The notes: a model not told the origin generated them from the letters alone. A stretch of DNA of 64,000 nucleotides from Bombilactobacillus mellis (GCF_000967245.1 NZ_KQ033877.1:17660-81659), one strand, 5' to 3'. Positions 17,970-26,893 are shown, counted from the stretch's first letter. Numbers and translations: made by a program.

Positions 17970-18914
17970 TTAATCATTTACTTGCGAAACGGTAGCTAAC
18001 TTTTTCTTATTTCGTTTAGCTATCCAAGCGGTTAGAATAGGTGTCAAAATTGCGGTAACTACTACAGCAGCAGTAATCTGTGCTGTAGCAGTTGCTTTGA
18101 TAGCTTTATAAGAAGCATCTACAGCAGATAAAGCTGCGGGGGTTGCTATGGCAGCTCCAACTTTACTAGAAATTGCGGCTCCTGCTACTCCAGAACCGCC
18201 AGTTAATTTATCAGCTCCAATAGTAACAAGGCCTCCTATTAAGGTTACAATTACTCCTAATAAGATACCGGAAGCGCCACCTACAAAAATCTGCTTAAAA
18301 TGCATAGTACATCCCAAGGCAAAACCAACTACCACGATAGAAACATTCATACCATCATTTAAAATTTTTTAACTGCTGGAAAAATGTTGGCAAGTATCGT
18401 TCCTACCAATAATGGCAGAATTGTTGCAATTAAGGTAACCACTGAAAAAGAGACCAAACCTGAAGAAGCTAACGCAATCATAGTTACATAGGGGCCAACG
18501 CTAAGAATGGTTATTCCCACTGCTCCTTCATAATTTCATCACCAAAGTCATGAACAATTCCTGCATACATAGTGGCCCCAGACATGGCTCCAATTATTTA
18601 TAAGGTACTTAAACCTAAGAAATTGTTATTTAACAATTTTCCTACTGTGAGGCCAAAAATAATGGAAAGAGCGACTTTGGTGAGAATAATAGTAGCTCCT
18701 CTTTTAGCTGCAGCTGGGATAGATTTAAAAGATATTGTGCCAACAATGACGAATAAAAAGGCTCCTACTAAGGCTCCAGATCCTTCAGCTAAAGGGGTAG
18801 TGAAACCGCCTATTTTTAATAGACTGGGAAAAAACTATTAATAGCAGCTCCTATAAACATAGGAATAATGATGTTTCCTCCCGGAAGCGAAAAATATTTC
18901 TTATTCTTTGTCAT
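17970..18914 (-). pseudogene. kdgT: Decayed 2-keto-3-deoxygluconate permease (KdgT family)
   Basis: Conceptual translation from the ATG at 18914 (ribosome binding site GAGGAG) gives MTKNKKYFSLPGGNIIIPMF, then a frameshift in a homopolymer near 18830. KdgT-like sequence (GALVGAFLFVIVGTI) follows, then a stop after LGLSTL, the family's AMSGATMYAG region, further shifts, and a last intact segment at 17970-18350. That segment carries the diagnostic KdgT end: VVGFALGCTMHF, ADKLTGGSGVAGAAIS and ILTPILTAWIAKR. KdgT imports 2-keto-3-deoxygluconate from pectin or uronate breakdown. At least two frameshifts and one stop make it non-functional. It neighbours a broken short-chain dehydrogenase, so a whole catabolic unit is being lost. 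Confidence 0.85.
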
Positions 18915-18925
18915 TATAAACTCCT

Positions 18926-19532
18926 CTAACCATACATAACTACGCCGCCATCAACATCGCCAATTTCTCCAGTAATAAAACTGGCAGCATCACAAGCAAA
19001 AAATAGAATCATTTGGGCAATTTCTACCGGTTCTGCCGCCCTGCATAAAGGAATCATGCTGATAACTTTTTCGTTTTTTATAGGGTCATCTGAAAGAGTT
19101 TTGCTCATTGAGGTATGCATAAAAGAAGGTGCGACCGCCCTTATTATTTTTAAAATGTTCCCAAATTGCTTTAACAGTATTAAATGGACCCGTAAGATTA
19201 GTTTGAATAGTTTGATCCCATTCCTCAGGAGACAAGTCAGAAAATGGCTTAGCGCTGATTATTCCGGCAACATTAACTAAAATATCAACGGTTTGAAAAT
19301 CATTGATGTTTTGTCGAAAAATTGTATTAACTTCCTCTCGATTAGCTTGATCCATGTGGTAATAGCAATCATTATTTCCTAATTCACCTAATAAATTTTT
19401 ACCTGCACTATTATCGATATCTAAAACGGCAACTGTTCCACCTCCATTATGGATTCCCTATACTACTTCTTTACCAATTCCCTTAGCTCCACCAGTAACG
19501 ATGGCGACCTTATTATCGAAATCGTAACGCAT
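18926..19532 (-). pseudogene. Broken short-chain dehydrogenase/reductase (SDR)
   Basis: From the ATG at 19532 the frame reads MRYDFDNKVAIVTGGAKGIG, the Rossmann TGxxxGIG motif. An in-frame TAG follows about four codons later, near 19460, and the frame then continues with VAVLDID, VDILVNVAGI (NNAG-type motif, here NVAG) and QTNLTGPFN. A frameshift near 19120-19150 removes the region around the catalytic Tyr-Lys. The C-terminus (AEPVEIAQMILFFACD, ITGEIGDVDGG) is in another frame. The context beside a KdgT relic suggests a sugar-acid dehydrogenase such as KduD, but the missing centre prevents a firm call. Its end lies 12 bases before the KdgT start. Confidence 0.82.
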
Positions 19533-19699
19533 TAATATTCTCTCTTCTTTATGAATAGAATTTGATCAATAAATCACTTTTTGGTTATATCATATAATTT
19601 GAGAAATTGATATTATTTCACAATATATTTAAAATAATCAGAATGCTAATGGAATAAAAATTATTATTGTTTGGATACTAACGATTGCAGATTTAATTA

Positions 19700-20533
19700 T
19701 TAATGCTTTTTAATAATGGTCTGGCGGATATCTTTTAATATGTTTTCTGCCTGCGAACCAAAATGTTGGGCTGCTAACATATAAAGACAATCATTGATTG
19801 CTAATTGTGAGGTTAGTGATAATAAAGCTTCAGTTCGATATTCTGAGTCTTCAGAAATTGAGAAGAAGCAAATTTCCCCATAATTGGCTAATGGCGAATC
19901 GGGAAAGCTGGTAATTACGATCATAGGTACTTTTCTTCTTTTTAAAGTTTCCGCAATTAGTAAAGTATCTTGATCATTTCCAGTATGAGAAATAACAACA
20001 GCACAATCTTTATTAGTTAATTTGGAAGCTTGCATTAATGCTAAATGATATTCGTTATCATGCATAACCTTGATAGGTACTCTGAGAAATTTATGGTAGG
20101 CATCAAGAGCCACAATATTAGAACCACCTAAACCGAAAAAATCTAAATTTTGCGCATGAACAATTAATTGCAGAGCCTTTTGTAATTGTTCTTCACTCAT
20201 TAACTCAAATGTACGATTCAGAGTTTCAATATTAGCATCTAAAGTTTTTTTGGCTACAACCATTGCAGAATCGTTAACTTTAATCGGTTTAACATCTTTA
20301 TTATTTGTTTCATTGAGAATAGACCATTTCAGCTGAGAAAATCTAGAATAACCTAATTGTTTGGCAAAGCGGGAAATGGTGGCAGTGGAAACCCCAGATT
20401 TTTCTGCTAGTTGTTCCAGCGTTAATGAAGAAAAGACTTCTGGAGCTTTCAAAATAAAATCAGCTATTTTTTTACTCTGATCTCCCAAATCGTCATAAAT
20501 ATTATAAATTCTATTTTGAATAGATAATTCCAT
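19700..20533 (-). CDS. RpiR-family transcriptional regulator (HTH plus SIS domain)
   Basis: The N-terminal helix-turn-helix (about residues 1-78, LAEKSGVSTATISRFAKQLG is the recognition part) and a C-terminal SIS sugar-phosphate-binding domain (about 125-255, FGLGGSNIVALDAYH and VVISHTGNDQDT) define the family. Such regulators sense phosphosugars. The ATG at 20533 lies 9 bases after AGAGG and is preferred over ATG 20539 or TTG 20542, which are too close. The gene is divergent from the ascorbate-type PTS operon across a 146-base gap, so it most likely controls that operon and perhaps the neighbouring decayed genes. Confidence 0.92.
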   Translation of the reverse strand: MELSIQNRIYNIYDDLGDQSKKIADFILKAPEVFSSLTLEQLAEKSGVSTATISRFAKQLGYSRFSQLKWSILNETNNKDVKPIKVNDSAMVVAKKTLDANIETLNRTFELMSEEQLQKALQLIVHAQNLDFFGLGGSNIVALDAYHKFLRVPIKVMHDNEYHLALMQASKLTNKDCAVVISHTGNDQDTLLIAETLKRRKVPMIVITSFPDSPLANYGEICFFSISEDSEYRTEALLSLTSQLAINDCLYMLAAQHFGSQAENILKDIRQTIIKKH

Positions 20534-20580
20534 GCGCATCAACCTCTTATTTATTATTCAGTTTTATTTTATAAAAGTGC

Positions 20581-20610
20581 TTGCAAATTGTATAAACAGC
20601 ATTATATAAT
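20581..20610 (+). promoter_or_regulatory. Candidate promoter of the ascorbate-type PTS operon
   Basis: TTGCAA, 18 bases, then TATAAT lies about 70 bases before the first start codon and beside the divergent RpiR gene, so the regulator's operator should be close by. Confidence 0.55.
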
Positions 20611-20679
20611 TCTGGTGTAAAAAACAATCATAATGTACGCGTATTTATATGAATATTTTTTACAATGGAGGTGATTTAT

Positions 20680-21156
20680 TTGGCTGGCAAGGTTATAACA
20701 CTTTCACCGAAAGCGATTCAATTTAAGGTGCCGGTTCAAAATTGGCAAGAAGCGCTCTATGTTACTTCAAAACCCTTATTAAATATGGGGATAATTAAAA
20801 AATCATATATTGATAGAATGATTGCTTCAGTAAACCAATATGGACCTTATATTGTCATTGCACCTGGAATTGCTTTGGGTCATGCCCGACCTGGCAATGA
20901 TATTAGACATACGGCGATCGCTTTAGCGACCTTAGATCCAGCGATCAACTTTGGTAATAAAATAAATGATCCAGTCGATATCGTAATTATTTTAGCAGCT
21001 TCAAATAATAATGACCATCTAGAATTATTACAGAAATTAGTAAAGTTTTTGAATAATTCGCAAAATTTAGCGTATTTAAAAAGCTCTTCTTCTGACTCTG
21101 ACGCTGACTGTATTAGTCGTTTAATTAATGAAGGAGAAAATTATGAAAGTATTTAA
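20680..21156 (+). CDS. PTS EIIA component, ascorbate/mannitol type (UlaC-like)
   Basis: EIIA passes the phosphoryl group from HPr to EIIB during sugar uptake. The phosphorylated His lies in IAPGIALGHARPG, the classic PTS_EIIA_2 signature. An in-frame ATG at 20665 actually contains the Shine-Dalgarno sequence GGAGGTGA, so the TTG at 20680 is the likely start, giving a protein of 158 aa. It is the first gene of a six-gene operon and overlaps the EIIC start by 14 bases. Ascorbate is the family's usual substrate, but a related sugar acid is possible here because the downstream enzymes are not the canonical set. Confidence 0.92.
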   Translation: MAGKVITLSPKAIQFKVPVQNWQEALYVTSKPLLNMGIIKKSYIDRMIASVNQYGPYIVIAPGIALGHARPGNDIRHTAIALATLDPAINFGNKINDPVDIVIILAASNNNDHLELLQKLVKFLNNSQNLAYLKSSSSDSDADCISRLINEGENYESI

Positions 21157-22459
21157 TTTCATTGTTTATCAAATTTTAAGCAACAATACTATTTTCTTAG
21201 GATTAATTGCGTTAATCGGATTACTCTTACAAAAGAAAAAATTTCCGCAGGTTATAGATGGTGTAGTCAAGACAATTATTGGCTTAACCATTTTAACTGC
21301 CGGTTCGGGAATTTTGATTTCTTCTTTATCACCGGTTATTAACAAATTAAATTCCACCTTAAAGGTGAAAGGAGTTTTACCAACCAATGATGCGGTTTTT
21401 GGTGTGGCCTTACAATTTAATACCTTAGCAAAAAATACGGTTATAACTTTTTTAATTGCCTTTTTAATTCATCTGGTTTTAGTTCGAATTTCTCATAAAG
21501 AGGTTTTTAAAAATGTTTATTTAACAGCACATTTGGAATTGTTTTTAGCGGCCTTTTTAAATGCTGCTATTCCTACGGTATTAAAGACGAATGATTTTTG
21601 GACAATTACTTTAGCTTCTATATTTGCAGCAGTGTATTATACTTATTCTCCTGCTATCCCACGGATTATAGGTAAAAAATGGTTAAATAATGTGCAAACT
21701 TTAGGTTTTATGGATCAAGTAGGTTCTATTTTAGCCCATTTTATTGGTAAATGGTTTGGCAATAAACATCAAGATGCTGATAATATGAAACTACCCAAAT
21801 GGGCCTCAATGTTTCGTGATAATACAATAACTTTATTTTTCTTAATGCCTCTGATTTTTTTAGGTATTGGTTTAGCAGTAGGACAAAAAGGAATCGAATC
21901 TCTTTCCGGTACAGGAATAAGTGGCACTAATTGGATTTTATGGTTAATACTCAATGGATTTAAATTTACAGCCGGAATAGTTATTTTGCTACAGGGAGTT
22001 AGAATGTTTATTGGCTCGATTGTTCCAGCCTTTAAGGGTATTTCAGATAAGTTTTTACCAGGAGCCATACCTGCATTAGATGCACCAACATTCTTTCCTT
22101 TTTCTCCAATGGGAGGAATGTTTGGTTTTTTAGGATCCACAATTGGCTGCATTTTGGTAACTTTTCTGACAATCTTTTTTAAATCTCCTATTATTGTCTT
22201 TCCAAGTCCTATTATTATGTATTTCGATGGCAATGTTATGGGTGTTTTTGGTAATAAAGCTGGTGGCTGGCGGGGAGCAATTTTTGCAGGCTTTATAACG
22301 GGGATGATTTCCTCAGCAGCGGTCATTCTTTTTTATCCATTAACTGGCCCTATGTTTGGAAGCGGTTTAACTTTTTCGAATATTGATTTCGCGCTGGTTT
22401 GGATGCCATTAATGTACTTATTAAAACTTTTAAGAAGTATCTTTTTAATGTTTGTTTAA
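21143..22459 (+). CDS. PTS EIIC component, ascorbate type (UlaA-like membrane permease)
   Basis: This membrane subunit moves the sugar and belongs to the SgaT/UlaA family. About ten membrane helices are visible. Family landmarks include FPQVIDGVVKTIIGLTILTAG near the N-terminus, NDAVFGVALQF and PALDAPTFFPFSPMGGMFGF in the second half. The ATG at 21143 follows AAGGAG; an ATG 15 bases earlier overlaps that site. The protein of 438 aa is somewhat shorter than E. coli UlaA, and the last residues (LLKLLRSIFLMFV) look unlike the family's usual tail, so a small late frameshift is possible. It overlaps its neighbour genes on one side and sits 19 bases from the EIIB gene. Confidence 0.93.
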   Translation: MKVFNFIVYQILSNNTIFLGLIALIGLLLQKKKFPQVIDGVVKTIIGLTILTAGSGILISSLSPVINKLNSTLKVKGVLPTNDAVFGVALQFNTLAKNTVITFLIAFLIHLVLVRISHKEVFKNVYLTAHLELFLAAFLNAAIPTVLKTNDFWTITLASIFAAVYYTYSPAIPRIIGKKWLNNVQTLGFMDQVGSILAHFIGKWFGNKHQDADNMKLPKWASMFRDNTITLFFLMPLIFLGIGLAVGQKGIESLSGTGISGTNWILWLILNGFKFTAGIVILLQGVRMFIGSIVPAFKGISDKFLPGAIPALDAPTFFPFSPMGGMFGFLGSTIGCILVTFLTIFFKSPIIVFPSPIIMYFDGNVMGVFGNKAGGWRGAIFAGFITGMISSAAVILFYPLTGPMFGSGLTFSNIDFALVWMPLMYLLKLLRSIFLMFV

Positions 22460-22478
22460 TGTCGAGGAGGCTAAAATT

Positions 22479-22763
22479 ATGAAAATTGTAGCAGTTTGTA
22501 GTTTTGGAGTAGGTTCTAGTGTTATTGCCAAAATGAATATTGAAAATATTTTAGAATCAGAAAAACGTGATGATTTTTCAGTTGAAACTATTGATGTAGG
22601 CAGTATTAGAAGTGTTGAGGCTGATTTATACGTAACTACTAATGAATTAGCGGAAGATTTTCCTGAGGATTTAAAAACTAAAACTTTAGTATTAAATAAT
22701 TTTGTTAATCAAGAGGAAATTAAAGCTGCTTTAGATGAACGTTTAAAAGAGATGGGTTATTGA
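22479..22763 (+). CDS. PTS EIIB component, ascorbate type (UlaB-like)
   Basis: This is a 94-residue phosphocarrier. The phosphorylated Cys is in VAVCSFGVGSS, the loop typical of the lactose/ascorbate EIIB fold. The ATG at 22479 follows GAGGAGG with good spacing. A longer in-frame start would overlap the EIIC gene and is not needed. It completes the EIIA-EIIC-EIIB set of this operon. Confidence 0.92.
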   Translation: MKIVAVCSFGVGSSVIAKMNIENILESEKRDDFSVETIDVGSIRSVEADLYVTTNELAEDFPEDLKTKTLVLNNFVNQEEIKAALDERLKEMGY

Positions 22764-22775
22764 TGAGGTTTAAAG

Positions 22776-23843
22776 ATGAGTAAAATTGATGAAACTACAG
22801 AACAAACTTGGAAAAATCAAGTTTTTCCTGAATGGGGAACTTGGCTTAATGAAGAGATTGATAATACAATAGTCCCTAAAAATAAATTTATGATGTGGTG
22901 GCTTGTGAATATGGGCCTTTGGATTAAGAGTGACGCGCAGACTAATATCGCTATTGATCTTTGGTGTGGCACGGGAAAGACTACACACAAGCTGAAGGAA
23001 ATGTCTGCTAGGCATCAATGGGCTAGACTAACAGGAGGACGCATTATTCAACCTAACTTGAGAAGTCAACCCAATGTTTTTAATCCTTTTAAGATAAAAA
23101 AATTAGATGCATTTTTGGTCACGCATTTTCATCATGATCATATTGATTTAAATGCTGCAGCCGCAGTTTTGAAAAATACATCTGCCCAAACACCTTTTAT
23201 TGGTCCTAAATATGTAGTTCAACAATGGATTGACTGGGGAGTACCTGCTAATAGGTGTATTACAGTTAAACCAGGAGATACTGTAAAAGTTAAAGATATC
23301 ACCATTCAAGTGACTGATTCCTTTGACAGATCGGTTTTAATTACTGATCCTGATACTAAAGAATTACCACCAGATGATGTAGTACCTGAGATGGATGAAC
23401 GTGCAGTTAATTTTGTTATTAATACTAGCGCAGGAACTATATATGATGCTGCTGATTCTCATTATTGTTCTTATTTTGCCAAGCATGGACAGGATTTTAA
23501 AATTGATGTAGCCACTGTTGCTTATGGTGAGAATCCAATTGGTGTTCAAGATAAAATGACTTCGGTAGACGTATTAAGAACGGCAGAAGCTTTACAAACT
23601 AAGGTGATTATTCCTTTACATTGGGATATTTGGAGTAATATGTTGGCCGATCCGCAAGAGATAGAGATACTTTGGGATTTACGCAAAAAGAGATTTAATT
23701 ATCAATTTTATCCATTTTTATGGTTGCCTGGGGGAAGTTTCACTTATCCTGATGATCGAACCAAAATTGAATATTATCATGATAGAGGATTTGCTGACCG
23801 TTACACTTATCCAGTCAATTTACCCTATAAATCCTTTTTGTAA
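22776..23843 (+). CDS. L-ascorbate-6-phosphate lactonase-like metallo-hydrolase (UlaG family)
   Basis: UlaG opens the lactone of ascorbate 6-phosphate to 3-keto-L-gulonate 6-phosphate in the cytoplasm. The protein of 355 aa has the metallo-beta-lactamase metal motif HFHHDHID, and later metal ligands are likely in DAADSHY and IIPLHWDIW. The long N-terminal segment, about 90 residues before the metal motif with WGTWLNEEI and GLWIKSDAQTNIAIDLWCGTGK, is characteristic of UlaG rather than generic hydrolases. It begins 12 bases after the EIIB gene. The family assignment is strong, while the true substrate follows from the PTS. Confidence 0.93.
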   Translation: MSKIDETTEQTWKNQVFPEWGTWLNEEIDNTIVPKNKFMMWWLVNMGLWIKSDAQTNIAIDLWCGTGKTTHKLKEMSARHQWARLTGGRIIQPNLRSQPNVFNPFKIKKLDAFLVTHFHHDHIDLNAAAAVLKNTSAQTPFIGPKYVVQQWIDWGVPANRCITVKPGDTVKVKDITIQVTDSFDRSVLITDPDTKELPPDDVVPEMDERAVNFVINTSAGTIYDAADSHYCSYFAKHGQDFKIDVATVAYGENPIGVQDKMTSVDVLRTAEALQTKVIIPLHWDIWSNMLADPQEIEILWDLRKKRFNYQFYPFLWLPGGSFTYPDDRTKIEYYHDRGFADRYTYPVNLPYKSFL

Positions 23844-23868
23844 AAAATTTCCAGAGGTGAATTAGTAA

Positions 23869-24495
23869 ATGAAACTTCAAGTAGCCATTGATCGAAAATC
23901 TCTAGCAGAGACCACAAAATTGGTGCAATTATTAGATGGTAAAGCTGATATTATTGAATTTGGGACTTCTTTAGTTAAAGATTTTGGGATGCAATCTTTA
24001 CAAAAGATCAGTAACAAGATTAAAGAAAGTCAAATTTTATATGACATTAAAACTTATGATGAAGGTGCTTATGAGTTCGAGTCAGGATTTAATTATGGCG
24101 CAGATTATTTAACAGTCATTGGCTCTGCTTCTGAAAAAACTATTGCTTTATGCAATGATCAAACTAGTAATAAAAAAAAGATGATGATTGATCTAACTGA
24201 TGTGCCAGCGGCACAAGTAGCCAAAATAGCAGGTTATTCGCAAGCAATTTATTTGATTCATCACAATAATGATTCTTCAACAAAGCAAGATTTGATTCAA
24301 ATGGTGGAACAATTTCATCAAAACCATCCTAATATTGAAAATCTAGCCGTAGCTGGAGGAATAGATTTAAAAGCTGCACAAAAATTACGCCAGCAGGAAT
24401 TGGTAGACATTATTGTTGTGGGAGGAGCGATTACTCAAGCAGTTGCACCATTAAATGAACTACAAAAATTTATTAGGGTAATTAAAGGCCATTAA
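23869..24495 (+). CDS. 3-keto-L-gulonate-6-phosphate decarboxylase or hexulose-6-phosphate synthase (OMPDC superfamily)
   Basis: This is a 208-residue TIM barrel. The catalytic array is visible: AIDR at strand 1, IIEFGTSLV at strand 2, YDIKTYDEG (the DxKxxD motif) at strand 3 and VAGGI near the C-terminus with VVGGAI for phosphate binding. In ascorbate breakdown UlaD turns 3-keto-L-gulonate 6-phosphate into L-xylulose 5-phosphate and CO2; the close relative hexulose-6-phosphate synthase uses the same site. The position after a UlaG lactonase favours the decarboxylase. No UlaE/UlaF epimerase follows, which is unusual. Confidence 0.88.
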   Translation: MKLQVAIDRKSLAETTKLVQLLDGKADIIEFGTSLVKDFGMQSLQKISNKIKESQILYDIKTYDEGAYEFESGFNYGADYLTVIGSASEKTIALCNDQTSNKKKMMIDLTDVPAAQVAKIAGYSQAIYLIHHNNDSSTKQDLIQMVEQFHQNHPNIENLAVAGGIDLKAAQKLRQQELVDIIVVGGAITQAVAPLNELQKFIRVIKGH

Positions 24496-24523
24496 GCTTT
24501 TAATTTGACTGAGGAGGACTTAT

Positions 24524-25918
24524 ATGCAACAAGTCGGTGTTATTGGCATGGCAGTAATGGGAAAAAATTTAGCTTTAAACTTAAATCGACATGGCTATTC
24601 CGTTTCTGTTTTTAGTATTTCGAAGCAAGAAATGAAAACTATATCTGAGAAATATCAAAAGAAAACACTTGTACCGACTTCTTCTTGGCAAGATTTTGTT
24701 AATTCTTTGAAACGCCCTCGAAAAATAATTATTATGATTAAAGCAGGGGCTCCTGTTGATCAAACCATCAATTGTTTAAAACCGTTATTAAATAAAGGGG
24801 ATATTTTAATTGATGGGGGTAATTCCTGGTTTCAAGATACTAATCGACGTTTTAACAGCTTAAATAAATTAGGAATCGCTTTTATAGGCATGGGAATATC
24901 TGGTGGTGAACAAGGAGCTTTAGCAGGTCCATCAATGATGCCTGGTGGACAACAAGCAGCATATGAGCAAGTTGCACCCATGTTAAAGGCTATTGCCGCC
25001 AGAAATAATCAAGGTTATCCTTGTGTTAATTACATTGGCCCCGAAGGAGCGGGCCATTATGTGAAGATGGTTCATAATGGTATTGAATACGGAATTATGC
25101 AACTGTTATGCGAAGTTTATGATATTTTACGAACATTACTCAAATTAAATAATTCTGAAGTGGCAAAAATTTTTTCCGGTTGGAATCATACTGATTTAGA
25201 GTCTTATTTATTAGAGATTACAGTAAAAATTCTCTGCAAAAAAGATCAACAAACAGGACAAGACCTTATTGATGTCATTTTAAATCAGGCAGAGTATAAA
25301 GGTACTGGCAATTGGATGCTAGAAGATGCTGTTAACTTAGGAGCGCCTATTACAGTCATTGCAGAATCAGTTTTTGCTAGATTTATCTCTGGCCAAGTAA
25401 TTAGTAATTCTGATTTTAAATACAAAAATTCAAGTACACGTGTTCCTAATAACTTTATCAACATTGTGCAAAATTCTTTAATTTTAGCGCAATTTATTAG
25501 TTATGGTCAGGGATTACAACAGCTTCAATTAGCCAGTGACCGGTATCATTGGCATTTGGATTTGGCTTCTATTACTCAGATATGGGAAAATGGATGTATC
25601 GTTAGATCTTCGATGCTAACTAAAATTCAAGAAATTTATTCTACTATTGGTTCAAGGGGTAATCTTTTTACTTCCTCCTACTTTGGAGAATTAATAACTC
25701 ATTATATTTTAGATTTGCGCCAAACTGTGATGATAGCTCAATCAGCGGCAATTCCCACACCTGCACTCAGTGCAGCTTTAAATTATTTAGAATCAATTTT
25801 TAATACCAAATTGCCTGCTAATTTATTACAGGCACAACGCGATTATTTTGGGGCCCATTCTTATAAACGGCTGGATCGAAAGGGGATATTTCATACTAAT
25901 TGGTACCCCGAAATGTGA
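24524..25918 (+). CDS. gnd: 6-phosphogluconate dehydrogenase, decarboxylating (operon-borne copy)
   Basis: The enzyme oxidises 6-phosphogluconate to ribulose 5-phosphate and CO2. The N-terminal coenzyme fold reads GVIGMAVMGKNLALN, the family signature is ISGGEQGALAGPSMMPGG and the active-site helix is GAGHYVKMVHNGIEYG with the catalytic Lys. The length of 464 aa is usual. It is the last gene of the ascorbate-type PTS operon, preceded by GAGGAGG. A housekeeping gnd is expected elsewhere in such a genome, so this may be a specialised copy that handles a related phospho-sugar acid such as a gulonate or other hexonate. That is inference from context. Confidence 0.93.
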   Translation: MQQVGVIGMAVMGKNLALNLNRHGYSVSVFSISKQEMKTISEKYQKKTLVPTSSWQDFVNSLKRPRKIIIMIKAGAPVDQTINCLKPLLNKGDILIDGGNSWFQDTNRRFNSLNKLGIAFIGMGISGGEQGALAGPSMMPGGQQAAYEQVAPMLKAIAARNNQGYPCVNYIGPEGAGHYVKMVHNGIEYGIMQLLCEVYDILRTLLKLNNSEVAKIFSGWNHTDLESYLLEITVKILCKKDQQTGQDLIDVILNQAEYKGTGNWMLEDAVNLGAPITVIAESVFARFISGQVISNSDFKYKNSSTRVPNNFINIVQNSLILAQFISYGQGLQQLQLASDRYHWHLDLASITQIWENGCIVRSSMLTKIQEIYSTIGSRGNLFTSSYFGELITHYILDLRQTVMIAQSAAIPTPALSAALNYLESIFNTKLPANLLQAQRDYFGAHSYKRLDRKGIFHTNWYPEM

Positions 25919-26238
25919 TTCAGTTATTTGCAAAATAATTTATTTGGATTAACAATTTTTTGAGTTCTATTGAAAATAAAAAGCTGATATATAACTATGC
26001 AGTGTTATATATCAGCTTTTATTTATTGGTAAGTCAGGGGATCAACTCATTTTTCGATAAACGTTAGTATATAAGGGACGACAAGCGATTAGGGCATGTT
26101 GAAAATATCTTTAACTATCAGATTGACTATTATCAATGAAAAATTCAAGAAATTAACCAGCTTTTGGACTGCTTTCTGATCCTGTTTTTTAATAGATATT
26201 CAGTCTGGTTTGAGCATCCTCGTAATCTAACTATTCTT
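25919..26238. other. Gene-free stretch holding the left repeat of the tRNA-Lys island
   Basis: It contains the duplicated terminator plus tRNA fragment (25973-26043). To its right is sequence with no convincing gene, only a short minus-strand open frame ending RPLYTNVYRKMS whose stop codon lies at the edge of the repeat. That could be the relic of a lost gene. Confidence 0.5.
25973..26043 (-). repeat. Left copy of direct repeat: tRNA-Lys 3' fragment plus terminator
   Basis: The sequence repeats 27726-27803: an AAAATAAAAAGCTGATATA... hairpin, ATTTATT, and then TCAGGGGATC, which is the 3' half of the tRNA-Lys T arm. Seven bases of the acceptor region are missing and a few bases differ in the loop. 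It also serves as terminator hairpin after the gnd gene on the plus strand. Confidence 0.8.
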
Positions 26239-26466
26239 CTACTTTCTTAATTGTATAAACAGGAGAAAATAAGACAGAACCATGAGAATGCCGAAAACTG
26301 TCATGGTTATTTTGGATAGTCTTGATTGGTTAATAAACTTTTTAAGCCACTGTGCAGGAGTATTTAATGATTTAGATATATTACTTCTGGTTACAAACAT
26401 TAATTGCTCCTTGCTAGCTGTATTAAAGTCTAGCGTGAATAATTTTTTCTTTGTTCTGATTGTCAC
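26239..26466 (-). CDS. Possible small membrane protein (75 aa), doubtful
   Basis: This open frame starts at a GTG and encodes a basic N-terminal part and one C-terminal hydrophobic segment (ITMTVFGILMVLSYFLLF) followed by IQLRK. The ribosome binding site is weak and no family is recognised. It lies between the duplicated tRNA fragment and HicAB, so it could be an island gene or chance. Confidence 0.25.
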   Translation of the reverse strand: MTIRTKKKLFTLDFNTASKEQLMFVTRSNISKSLNTPAQWLKKFINQSRLSKITMTVFGILMVLSYFLLFIQLRK

Positions 26467-26608
26467 CGTTTGAAATAATTCATAGCAGCATCCAAAAGAG
26501 ATGGTAAGATTATCAGCAGCTCATTAACAGTTGATAGTAATAATGTTATGAAGTTTGTAAAAAAGACTATCGTGTGCATTGAAATTCGATAGATAAAAAG
26601 CTCTAATA

Positions 26609-26657
26609 TATGTATAATATATTTACTTTTACAGTTTAAGTATGTATAATATACATA
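26609..26657. promoter_or_regulatory. hicAB promoter with two tandem operator-like palindromes
   Basis: A perfect 8-1-8 palindrome, TATGTATA-A-TATACATA (26641-26657), covers a TATAAT -10 box directly before the hicA ribosome binding site. A degenerate copy (TATGTATA-A-TATATTTA) starts at 26609, exactly 32 bases, or about three helical turns, upstream. This suits cooperative binding by the HicB antitoxin's DNA-binding domain. Confidence 0.65.
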
Positions 26658-26674
26658 TAGAAAGGAGTAGGGAT

Positions 26675-26866
26675 ATGCCAATACGTCCTAAACAAATGGA
26701 AATGGAACTTTTACAAGCTGGTTTTGTACTCCAAAAAGGTAAAGGTAGGGGTGGTCATCGAAGATATCAGCATCCTGATGGACGAACCACTGAAATTCCT
26801 TTCCATTCCAAAGAAATTAAAAAGGGCACAGAAATGGCAATTAGAAAACAAGCGGGGCTGAAATAA
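26675..26866 (+). CDS. hicA: HicA-type mRNA interferase toxin
   Basis: This is a 63-residue protein with a double-stranded RNA-binding-like fold. The family's conserved core is seen: LLQAGFVLQKGKGRGGHRRY with the catalytic His, then GRTTEIPFHSKEI and a C-terminal GTEMAIRKQAGL. The toxin cleaves mRNA when free of HicB. The ATG at 26675 follows AAAGGAG; an earlier in-frame ATG at 26642 lies within the operator palindrome and is unlikely. The antitoxin gene follows 27 bases later. Confidence 0.93.
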   Translation: MPIRPKQMEMELLQAGFVLQKGKGRGGHRRYQHPDGRTTEIPFHSKEIKKGTEMAIRKQAGLK

Positions 26867-26893
26867 GTATTGTTTGGCATATCCAAATGACAA

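Noticed and set aside
18572-18841. Plus-strand open frame of 89 codons opposite the KdgT relic
   Set aside because: It is antisense to recognisable KdgT sequence and its composition reflects the complementary strand.
26282-26473. Plus-strand open frame of 63 codons in the HicAB island
   Set aside because: It has no ribosome binding site, and overlaps a minus-strand frame that is itself doubtful.
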